5,559 nt of DNA from Chloroflexota bacterium (GTDB lineage Bacteria; Chloroflexota; Dormibacteria; CF-121): assembly GCA_005889395.1 (NCBI GenBank), contig VBFX01000316.1, positions 1 through 5,559 on the forward strand, in the 5' to 3' direction. Positions 1 through 5,559 of the stretch are shown here, piece by piece (position 1 is the stretch's first letter; every line of letters begins with the position of its first letter). Position numbers and translations under genes: made by a program. The notes under the pieces were generated by a model, which was not told the DNA's origin, ran no database searches, and worked only from the letters and a program-made list of their open reading frames with translations.

Positions 1-971
1 TCGGCTATGCGGCGATGCTCGAGCAGTTCCATCCGCGCGAGTTGGTTGATTTTTGCGCGAAGGCGGAAGCCGCGGGATTCTCCGGGGTGATGGCGGCCGA
101 TCACGTCCAACCGTGGACCCCACAACAGGGCAACGCCGCCTTCGTGTGGTCCTTCATGGCGGCAGCCGCCGAGCATACCCGTGGCGACATCGGACCCGGG
201 GTCACCTGTCCGTCGTTCCGATCGCACCCGGCGATCATCGCCCAGGCGGCGGCGACCATGACGGCCATGTATCCGGGCCGGTTCTGGCTCGGGTTGGGAT
301 CCGGCGAAGCGCTCAACGAGCACCTCGTGGCTGGCTACTGGCCGGAGGTCGCCGAGCGTATCAACCGCATGTTCGAATCGATCGAGATCATCCGCAAACT
401 CTTCAGCGGAAAGGACGTGAAGCACAGCGGCGAGTACTACAAGATGGAGACGATGCGGCTCTGGACCATGCCGGAGCAACCGCCGCCGATCTACATCGCC
501 ACCGCCGGGCCGGTGACGGCGGAAAAGACCGGGCGTTTCTGCGACGGTCTCATCACCGTGGGCGCGCCCGAAGAAAAAATCGAGGGCGTCTTCGAGCGCT
601 TCGAGAAAGGGGCCCGCGAGGCCGGGAAAGATCCATCGACGATGCCACGGATCCTCCAGCTCCACCTTTCGTGGGCCCCTACGGACGAGGAAGCGATGCG
701 CAACGCGATGACCGAGTGGCCGAACGGCGGAATGAAGTTCCCCAAGGCCGACATCCGATCACCGAATGACTTCGCGCAAATGGCCAAATTGGTCCGGCCC
801 GAGGACTTCCAGGGCCGCATGTTGATCTCCGCGGACCCGGACGTGCACCGTCGCGAGATCCAAAAGTTCATCGACCTCGGCTTCGATCGCGTCTATCTGC
901 ACAACGTCGGCCGCAACCAGCTCGAGTGGATTGACGTTTTCGCGAAACAGGTCCTCCCGAAGCTCCACTGA
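1..971 (+). CDS. F420-dependent LLM-class oxidoreductase, G6PDH-like family (5' partial)
   Basis: A bacterial-luciferase-fold (TIM barrel) enzyme that should use reduced or oxidised coenzyme F420 for hydride transfer in the cytoplasm. Translation is open from base 3 (Gly-Tyr-Ala-Ala before the first Met at base 15). GY..xEQFxPREL matches the start of mycobacterial FGD1, so the Met at 15 is internal and only about six codons lie outside the window. Counting that Met as 1, the FGD1-like signature ADHVQPW gives His30 and Trp34, and GLGSGEALNE gives Glu98. These correspond to catalytic/cofactor His40, Trp44 and Glu109 of FGD1. Phosphate-binding Lys259 and Arg283 of FGD1 align with Lys244 and Arg268, but Lys198 aligns with Pro185. 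True glucose-6-phosphate specificity is therefore doubtful; the family has many members acting on unknown substrates. Its 3' end overlaps the AlkD gene by 41 bases, suggesting co-transcription. Family call firm, substrate unknown. Confidence 0.9.
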   Translation, partial: GYAAMLEQFHPRELVDFCAKAEAAGFSGVMAADHVQPWTPQQGNAAFVWSFMAAAAEHTRGDIGPGVTCPSFRSHPAIIAQAAATMTAMYPGRFWLGLGSGEALNEHLVAGYWPEVAERINRMFESIEIIRKLFSGKDVKHSGEYYKMETMRLWTMPEQPPPIYIATAGPVTAEKTGRFCDGLITVGAPEEKIEGVFERFEKGAREAGKDPSTMPRILQLHLSWAPTDEEAMRNAMTEWPNGGMKFPKADIRSPNDFAQMAKLVRPEDFQGRMLISADPDVHRREIQKFIDLGFDRVYLHNVGRNQLEWIDVFAKQVLPKLH

Positions 972-1719
972 AGCGCAGCCGGCCCGGCCGGCAGCGATCG
1001 CCGCGGCGATCGACTTCGAGCTGCGCCGCCATCGCAATCCGGCGCGAGCTCCTGCCGAGAAGGCGTACCTGAAGAGCGATCTCGAGTTCCTGGGCGTCGG
1101 GCTCCCGGAGATGCGGCGGATCGTCCGGGCCGTCAAGCAGCAGGATGGCGAACTCAACCGGCAGGGACTCCTGAGACTCGTCCGCGTGCTCTGGAAAACG
1201 CCGCTGTTCGAACGGCGGATGATGGTCGTCCTGCTTCTGGAAGCCTTCCAGCCGCTTCTCCAGCGGGCGGACATCAGCCTGCTGGAGCGATTGGTCCGTC
1301 AATCGAAAACGTGGGCGTTTGTCGACGAACTAGCGATCGCGATTACCGGTCCGCTGGTGGAGCGCGACCCGGCGTTGCTCCGGGTTCTCGACCGGTGGGC
1401 GACGGACGGCGACTTCTGGGTGCGGCGCTCTGCCATGCTGGCCCTGCTCCGGCCTCTGCGACGCGGTCGTGGCGACTTTCCCCGCTTCGCGCGTTACGCC
1501 GATCGCATGCTGGAGGAGCGCGAGTTCTTCATCCGCAAGTCGATCGGCTGGGTACTCCGCGAGACCGGCAAGCCACAGCCGGACACGGTCTTTGCCTGGC
1601 TGCTGCCACGCGCGTCGCGAGCCTCCGGCATTACCGTCCGCGAGGCCGTGAAGTACTTATCGCCGGTGCAGCGCGCGGAGGTGCTGGCGGCGTACCACTC
1701 AGCCCCGCGGCGCCGCTGA
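931..1719 (+). CDS. AlkD-family DNA alkylation repair protein (DNA glycosylase)
   Basis: An all-helical HEAT-repeat-like glycosylase that removes bulky or cationic alkylated bases such as N3-methyladenine and N7-methylguanine without flipping them. The 262-residue product is close to the roughly 235 residues of Bacillus AlkD plus a short basic N-terminal tail. Residues that matter in B. cereus AlkD are all recognisable: Trp128 and Asp132 in TWAFVDELA (Trp109/Asp113), the Arg165-Arg166 pair in FWVRRSAM (Arg148), and Trp207 in EFFIRKSIGW (Trp187). ELRRHRNPAR and the FLGV segment near residue 54 fit the N-terminal helices. The start is TTG. No ATG or GTG lies in frame before the homologous region, and the only alternative is CTG at 1021. 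No strong Shine-Dalgarno is seen, which fits translational coupling to the overlapping oxidoreductase. The stop overlaps the convergent SRPBCC gene by 21 bases. Family and probable activity are well supported; the exact start is less certain. Confidence 0.92.
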   Translation: MTFSRNRSSRSSTEAQPARPAAIAAAIDFELRRHRNPARAPAEKAYLKSDLEFLGVGLPEMRRIVRAVKQQDGELNRQGLLRLVRVLWKTPLFERRMMVVLLLEAFQPLLQRADISLLERLVRQSKTWAFVDELAIAITGPLVERDPALLRVLDRWATDGDFWVRRSAMLALLRPLRRGRGDFPRFARYADRMLEEREFFIRKSIGWVLRETGKPQPDTVFAWLLPRASRASGITVREAVKYLSPVQRAEVLAAYHSAPRRR

Positions 1720-2163
1720 CTCCGCTTCCCGTTTCAGATAGGCGTTTCGCTCACGTAGCAACCGAGTCATGTACTGACGAAGGAAGAGGACATCCGCCAA
1801 CCAACCGAGTGGCCCCAGCGGCGAGGTGTAATCAAAGATGTCGACCACCTCGGTTCCATCCCCGACCGCGAGGAACTGGTGCTCGTGGCGAAAGCGCCGA
1901 AAGGCACCATGGACCATCTCATCAACGAAGCGGCGCGGCGGCTCGAATTCTGCGATGCGCGACGTCAGGCGTTGCCGGACCCCGAAGTGCGTCGCCTCCC
2001 ACGTCACCTCGTCTCCCGGACCGAGCAGGCCGGAGGTAACGCCGCCAACGGCCCGCTCGCGCGAGACCGCGGTCGAGCGCTGATGGAGGTCGACGTCACG
2101 AGCCAGGTCGAAACAGCGCGACGGCGGCGCCGCGACCAGCGTCCTGAGGACGATGACCGGCAC
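1699..2163 (-). CDS. SRPBCC family (START/Bet v1-like) ligand-binding protein
   Basis: A 154-residue single-domain protein with the helix-grip layout of SRPBCC proteins. An N-terminal strand with charged edges (VLRTLVAAPP) leads into a helix containing CFDLARDV. Beta-strand segments follow, including GDEVTWEATHFGVRQRLTS and FEPPRRFVDEM, then a HEHQFL strand, GTEVVDIFDY, a PLGPLG turn and a long C-terminal helix (ADVLFLRQYMTRLLRERN). This matches the stand-alone SRPBCC group related to the domain found in some YfcH/SulA-like epimerase fusions. Such proteins bind hydrophobic small molecules in a central cavity; no ligand or reaction can be assigned. Translation starts at GTG (2161-2163), 11 bases after the stop of the broken methyltransferase on the same strand, so the two probably shared a transcript. 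No clear Shine-Dalgarno is visible. Its end overlaps the AlkD gene by 21 bases. Family likely, function unknown. Confidence 0.85.
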   Translation of the reverse strand: MPVIVLRTLVAAPPSRCFDLARDVDLHQRSTAVSRERAVGGVTSGLLGPGDEVTWEATHFGVRQRLTSRIAEFEPPRRFVDEMVHGAFRRFRHEHQFLAVGDGTEVVDIFDYTSPLGPLGWLADVLFLRQYMTRLLRERNAYLKREAESAAPRG

Positions 2164-2174
2164 GGCCGTGGAGC

Positions 2175-2914
2175 CTAGCCGCGCGCCGGAACCGGCAGTT
2201 TCCGGCCGCGGACCTCGATAAAGGCGGGAAACAGCGTATCGAGGTGGGCATCGGAGCCTGGCTCTGTCTCAACGGCCTCATCGCGGGGTGAGAACTCCCA
2301 GATCCCGTCCACGACCATCCCCGCGGCGGCCATCCCGTTGACGATGGTTTCGAACCGGTGGCCGAACTCGATGGTTGGGGCGACCAGTTTCTTGTTGCCC
2401 AGGGTCCAGGTCATTCCCCACTCATCGGTGTAGGGCACCGGCTTATCCTCGAAATAGGTGATCTTCGGGCGCCATCCACCGTCCTTGTAGCTGCCATACA
2501 GTCGAAGCGTCGTCGGGTGCATGGTCGACAACAGGTAGGTGCCACCCGGCGCCAACACGCGGCCGACCTCTTTGAGCACGCGGACCGCGTCGTCGACGAA
2601 GACCAGCGAGTGGCAATGCCAGATGACGTCAAAGGCGGCATCCTTGAACACGGAGAGATCCTTCATGTTGCCGCGGACCAGCCGGATTTTGACGCGCTGC
2701 CGCGCCGCCAGGTCGCGGACCGTCTTCAGTTGGGTTGGCCGAGGACGCGAGCCCCCGCCAATCGCACGCCCTTGAGGCGCCCGCGGGGATCCATGAATCG
2801 CCGCATACCCGCGCGCGTCTTTGGCGGCCTGCCGAACGGACGCGTGTAGTTCATGGCGGCCTTCGCCAGCCGCTCCCACATCTCCTTGTTGTGCTCCGCG
2901 ATCCGGTCCTTCAC
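2175..2914 (-). pseudogene. Class I SAM-dependent methyltransferase broken by an internal frameshifting deletion
   Basis: Two reading frames together encode one UbiE/Methyltransf_11-like protein. The N-terminal part, from GTG at 2912-2914, reads HNKEMWERLAKA, then TRPFG, DPRGRL and VRLAGARVL, and meets TGA at 2726-2728. The C-terminal part continues in another frame from about 2732 down to TAG at 2175: QLKTVRDLAAR, LVRGNMKDLS (motif II region), FDVIWHCHSLVFV, EVGRVLAPGG, and a substrate-side tail with PTIEFGHRF and GIWEFSPRD. In intact relatives the Leu of RVL is followed by the Gly-rich SAM loop, the next strand and its acidic residue, roughly 29 residues before the equivalent of QL. Here only 11 bases (2730-2740) lie between them. 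The cofactor site is therefore absent as well as out of frame, and a simple 1-base sequencing error cannot explain it. Either a genuine decayed gene or a local assembly loss of about 76 bases. The long frame extending up to 2879 is a shadow of the N-terminal part. Confidence 0.82.
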
Positions 2915-2968
2915 CGACTCGGCATCGTACCGAATCCCTTCAGGTCGCGGTACCTAGACTGAGGGACG
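2915..2968. promoter_or_regulatory. Divergent intergenic spacer, probable promoter region for both flanking genes
   Basis: These 54 bases are the only room for upstream signals between the divergent methyltransferase and dehydrogenase genes. On the + strand, TAGACT at 2955-2960 resembles a -10 box, but I see no good -35 at the right distance. If used, it would give a leader of only a few bases before GTG 2969. GAGGGA at 2961-2966 is a possible but closely spaced ribosome site. On the - strand, GAAGGGA (2941 down to 2935) is a good Shine-Dalgarno placed 9 bases before an ATG at 2923-2925. Promoter role is inferred from gene arrangement; no operator is evident. Confidence 0.3.
2935..2941 (-). 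promoter_or_regulatory. Candidate Shine-Dalgarno upstream of the methyltransferase remnant
   Basis: Read on the minus strand this is GAAGGGA. It lies 9 bases before ATG (2923-2925) but 20 bases before the GTG (2912-2914) that is in frame with the recognisable methyltransferase N-terminus. The ATG frame reads only Met-Pro-Ser-Arg before TGA at 2911-2913, which overlaps the GTG as GTGA. The site therefore points to ATG as the original start followed by loss of one base, or to a four-codon leader coupled to GTG. Confidence 0.4.
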
Positions 2969-3910
2969 GTGAGCAGCATCGATGTCGTGACCGGCGCCTT
3001 CAGCTACAGCGGCCGATTCATCGCCGCGCAGTTACTCGAGCGCGGCCGGAGCGTGCGCACGCTGACCAACCACCCACAGCCGGATGATCCGCTCGCGCCA
3101 CGCATCGAGGCTCATCCGCTGAAATTCGGGGATATCGATGGCCTCATCACCGCGCTACAGGGCGCCGACACGCTTTACAACACCTACTGGGTCCGGGCGC
3201 CGCGCGGAAGTCTCACCCACGCGGTCGCCGTCGACAACACGAAGCGACTCATCGACGCGGCCCGCCGAGCCGGCGTGCGGCGCGTCGTCCAGACCAGCAT
3301 TGCCAACCCGACCGCCTCAATCAGCAGCTACTACCGAGGCAAGGCGGCGCTCGAGGAGGTGGTTCGCTCCTCAGGTCTCTCCTATGCGATCGTCCGGCCG
3401 ACCCTCCTCTTTGGCGAAGGGGACGTCCTGATTAACAACATCGCATGGCTGCTGCGGCACCTTCCGGTCTTTGCGATCCCCGGCGATGGCCGCTACCGGC
3501 TGCAGCCGATGCACGTCGAGGACCACGCGAGGCTGCAGGTGGCGGTTGGCTCACAAGCCGCGGATGTCGTCGTCGATTCCGCCGGTCCGGAGATCTTTAC
3601 GTTTGACGAAGTAGTGCATTTGCTTCGGCGGGCGATGAACCTCCGCACACTCGTCGTGCACGTCCCGCCCGTGCTGGCGATGGCCGGCGCCACCGTAGCC
3701 GGCCGCGTGGTCCGCGACATGCTGCTCACTCGCGAAGAGCTCGACGATCTCATGCAGGACATCCTCGTCTCGCGCGAGCCATCCCGCGGCACGACCCGGC
3801 TCACGGATTGGCTGCCCTTGCACCGTGATGACGTCGGACGCCGTTATGCATCCGAAATGGAGCGGCATTACCGGCTGGCCAGATCTGTCGCGAGCCAGTC
3901 TCCCCCGTAA
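2969..3910 (+). CDS. Atypical SDR: NAD(P)-binding NmrA/NDUFA9-like epimerase-family protein
   Basis: A 313-residue Rossmann-fold protein of the extended/atypical short-chain dehydrogenase type. The nucleotide loop is VVTGAFSYSGRFIA (residues 6-19), with Ser12 where the classical TGxxGxxG has its middle Gly. The DTLYNTYWVR segment (about 67-76) follows the usual end of strand 4, and GVRRVVQTSIANP (102-114) is strand 5. Tyr121 and Lys125 form YxxxK, then YAIVRPTLLFGEGDVLINNIAW (139-160) and the C-terminal substrate part GDGRYRLQPMHVED. Related proteins bind NAD(P) and act as reductases, epimerases or redox sensors; NDUFA9 is a structural cousin in complex I. The substrate cannot be named. GTG 2969 is chosen because it keeps the first beta strand intact; GTG 2984 in frame is the alternative. 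A GAGGGA lies just upstream. The stop is 11 bases from the stop of the convergent VWA gene. No signal peptide or clear membrane helix. Confidence 0.87.
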   Translation: MSSIDVVTGAFSYSGRFIAAQLLERGRSVRTLTNHPQPDDPLAPRIEAHPLKFGDIDGLITALQGADTLYNTYWVRAPRGSLTHAVAVDNTKRLIDAARRAGVRRVVQTSIANPTASISSYYRGKAALEEVVRSSGLSYAIVRPTLLFGEGDVLINNIAWLLRHLPVFAIPGDGRYRLQPMHVEDHARLQVAVGSQAADVVVDSAGPEIFTFDEVVHLLRRAMNLRTLVVHVPPVLAMAGATVAGRVVRDMLLTREELDDLMQDILVSREPSRGTTRLTDWLPLHRDDVGRRYASEMERHYRLARSVASQSPP

Positions 3911-3921
3911 AGCCGACCTGA

Positions 3922-5559
3922 TCAGCGGCTGGCCTTGCGCTTGCGGTCGACGTAATCGAGCAGGACGTAGTCGCCCAGGCGGTCGGCGCTGGCGAAGAAG
4001 GCGCGACCCCCGTTCATGCGTGTCATCTGCTTGACGAACGACACCAGGTGATAGTCGTTGTCGAGCATGAAGGTGTTGATCACGATGTGCTCCCGAGTAC
4101 AACGCTGGACTTCGAGCAACGTCTTCTGAAACGTCTCCGGCAAAGGTGGATAGAAGAAGACGGCGTGCTGGCCTTCCATGTGCGCCGTCGGCTCGCCGTC
4201 CGTGACGATGATGACTTGCTTGTTGCCGGTCTTATGCCGGTTGAGGAACTGGCGGGCCAGCATCAGACCGTGCTGGATGTTGGTCCCGTAGATCGACTCG
4301 TTGTAGGTGAGCTCCGCCAGCTGATGAGACTTGACCGGCCGCGCATAGTCGCTGAAGGCGATGACCTGCAGGTAGTCGCGGGGAAACTGGCTGCGGATCA
4401 GCGCGTCCAGCGCCAGCGCGACCTTCTTGGCAGCGTAGAAGTAACCGCGCAGTGGCATCGACCGGCTCATGTCGATCATCAACACGGTCGCCGACTGGGC
4501 GCTGAACTCTGAGCGGTACACCTCGAAGTCGTCGGTCTTCAGCCGGATCGGTTGCTGTGATCCCTCGCGGCGCAGCGCGTTCATCAGCGTCTGCTCGACA
4601 TCGAGGTTGAAGGCATCGCCGAACTCGTAGACCTTCGTCTCGTCCGAGCGCTCCGAGCCGAGGCCGCGGACGGTGATCGGGTGGTCGCCGAAGCGATCGC
4701 GCTTGAGCCGCGTGTAGAGGTCGCGCAGCGCCTTCTGCCCAATGCGACGCATCCCTCGTGGCGTCAGCTCCATGCCGCGCCGGCCGCGCTGCACGTATCC
4801 CTTCTCCTCCAGCTGCGCGGCCAGCTCGCTCATCTGGTCCGCCGCCTGGCGCGCATCCGGTCCCAGCAATTGCTGCAGCTGTTGGGACTGCTCGCGTGTC
4901 AGCTGCCGGCCCTGGTATCCCTCGCGCAGCGCTGCCTCCAGGTCCTCGATGCCCTGCAGCCGCTCCATCAGCGAGAGCGCCTCCTGCAGCGGCAATGACT
5001 CCGAGCCATAAAAGGCGTATCGGTTGCCAAGGCTCGGGCGAGGCGAGAGCAGCTCGAGCTGGGCAGCGAGCTCGGCCATCTGCTCCTGCAGCTCCGGGTC
5101 GTTCAGGGTGGAGGCGAGCAATTCCTCCATCTGCTGCCGCATCTCCGGCGACAGCGACTGCATCAGCGACTCCATCTGCGCCATCTGTTTCTCGAGATGC
5201 TGAATCAGCTCGTCGAGCGTCTTCGGCGGGTCGGGACCGAAGAAATGGCCGAAGCGCTGCATGAACTGCTCGAACCTGGGTGTCTTGCCCTCGAGCCGGT
5301 CGCGGAGCATCTGGTTGAGCGCCTTCATCATTTCCTTGATCTCGCCGAGGTGCTCAGGCCGCAGCTGCTGCATGGTGCGCGTCATGTTCTTGAAGTACGT
5401 CTGCGAGACCTGCTGCTTGAGCTGCTCCATGAGCTCCTGGAAAGCTTGCGATGCGCCTTGGTCCATGAACTCGTAGTCGTTGAGCTGTCGGATCATGCCG
5501 CCGACATCCTCTGGCAGGCGGTCCAGCTCCTCAAGCTTCTTCTTCGTGATCTTCTGCAC
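3922..5559 (-). CDS. VWA domain-containing protein with Gln/Glu-rich helical region (N-terminus outside window)
   Basis: The visible 545 residues are the C-terminal part of a larger protein. The GTG at the window edge is probably internal, since relatives I recall carry about 100-150 more residues, often beginning near RYSxWDG. Residues 1-250 are mostly Met/Gln/Glu/Leu-rich amphipathic helix likely to form coiled coil. Residues 244-285 (LEEKGYV.., then MELTPRGMRRIGQKAL) resemble a winged-helix element. A conserved linker follows (DETKVYEFGDAFNLD). The VWA domain spans about 355-535 with a complete metal site: Asp363-x-Ser365-x-Ser367 in MIDMSRSM, Thr426 in YGTNIQ, Asp454 in VTDGEPTAH. The conserved segment DALIRSQFPRDYLQVIAFSDYAR supports the same family. 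Such VWA proteins usually pair with MoxR or Mg-chelatase-type AAA+ ATPases in cytoplasmic chaperone or metal-insertion roles. The partner gene would lie beyond the right edge and is not seen. Specific function unknown. Confidence 0.9.
   Translation of the reverse strand: MQKITKKKLEELDRLPEDVGGMIRQLNDYEFMDQGASQAFQELMEQLKQQVSQTYFKNMTRTMQQLRPEHLGEIKEMMKALNQMLRDRLEGKTPRFEQFMQRFGHFFGPDPPKTLDELIQHLEKQMAQMESLMQSLSPEMRQQMEELLASTLNDPELQEQMAELAAQLELLSPRPSLGNRYAFYGSESLPLQEALSLMERLQGIEDLEAALREGYQGRQLTREQSQQLQQLLGPDARQAADQMSELAAQLEEKGYVQRGRRGMELTPRGMRRIGQKALRDLYTRLKRDRFGDHPITVRGLGSERSDETKVYEFGDAFNLDVEQTLMNALRREGSQQPIRLKTDDFEVYRSEFSAQSATVLMIDMSRSMPLRGYFYAAKKVALALDALIRSQFPRDYLQVIAFSDYARPVKSHQLAELTYNESIYGTNIQHGLMLARQFLNRHKTGNKQVIIVTDGEPTAHMEGQHAVFFYPPLPETFQKTLLEVQRCTREHIVINTFMLDNDYHLVSFVKQMTRMNGGRAFFASADRLGDYVLLDYVDRKRKASR

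Noticed and set aside
1707..1716. 10-base perfect palindrome GCGGCGCCGC in the AlkD/SRPBCC overlap
   Set aside because: A GC-only palindrome of this length is expected by chance at this base composition and lies within coding sequence.
1311..2039. 242-residue plus-strand open frame spanning AlkD and the SRPBCC gene
   Set aside because: It is out of frame with AlkD and antisense to SRPBCC; composition is low-complexity Arg/Ala/Pro/Ser and both overlapped genes have clear family signatures.
2358..2849. 163-residue plus-strand open frame opposite the methyltransferase
   Set aside because: It lies antisense to well-conserved methyltransferase sequence, and its Arg/Asp/Val-rich composition is typical of the complementary strand of GC-rich genes.
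2736..2879. Upstream part of the 234-residue minus-strand frame as a genuine N-terminus of the methyltransferase
   Set aside because: It is an Arg/Gly/Ala/Pro-rich shadow of the frame that encodes the recognisable HNKEMWERLAKA and RVL segments; it has no family features.
3911..3930. AGCCG...CGGCT inverted repeat at the convergent junction as a terminator
   Set aside because: The stem is only 5 base pairs with a 10-base loop and no U-tract on either side, and it runs into the VWA stop codon.
4048..4512. 154-residue plus-strand open frame opposite the VWA domain
   Set aside because: It is antisense to the highly conserved MIDAS-containing region and has no recognisable motifs.
4860..5460. Repeated CTGC/CAGC-like triplets as a simple sequence repeat
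   Set aside because: They are the Gln, Leu and Glu codons of the amphipathic helical region of the VWA protein, irregular in spacing, with no tandem unit.

Overview
The window is a compact, GC-rich (clearly above 60% by eye) stretch of bacterial chromosome. It holds five intact or edge-truncated protein genes and one broken gene. I see no RNA genes, mobile elements, CRISPR arrays or long repeats. A coenzyme F420-dependent oxidoreductase, high GC, GTG/TTG starts and a Gln/Glu-rich VWA protein of a type I recall from Chloroflexota and Actinomycetota suggest a soil or freshwater member of one of those phyla. That placement is inference from gene content and is not firm.

Layout. Positions 1-971 (+) encode an F420-dependent oxidoreductase of the glucose-6-phosphate dehydrogenase-like family, lacking only about its first six codons. 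It overlaps by 41 bases a complete AlkD-type DNA alkylation repair glycosylase (931-1719, +), which keeps the known active-site residues. The AlkD gene runs tail to tail, with a 21-base overlap, into an SRPBCC ligand-binding protein (1699-2163, -). Upstream of that gene, 11 bases away on the same strand, is a class I SAM-dependent methyltransferase (2175-2914, -). It is broken in the middle: the sequence that should encode the SAM-binding glycine loop is missing and the frame changes there. A short divergent spacer (2915-2968) separates it from an atypical short-chain dehydrogenase of the NmrA/NDUFA9-like kind (2969-3910, +). Eleven bases beyond that gene's stop, and convergent with it, lies the large C-terminal part of a VWA-domain protein (3922-5559, -), whose N-terminus is outside the window.

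How the genes relate. Two pairs look co-transcribed: oxidoreductase/AlkD, and methyltransferase/SRPBCC. The rest appear to be unrelated housekeeping or accessory enzymes packed closely together. The VWA protein probably works with a MoxR or Mg-chelatase-type AAA+ ATPase, but no such gene is visible here. I found no convincing undescribed system. The points most worth a second look are the internally deleted methyltransferase with its odd start region, the altered phosphate-binding position in the F420 enzyme, and the winged-helix-like segment inside the VWA protein.
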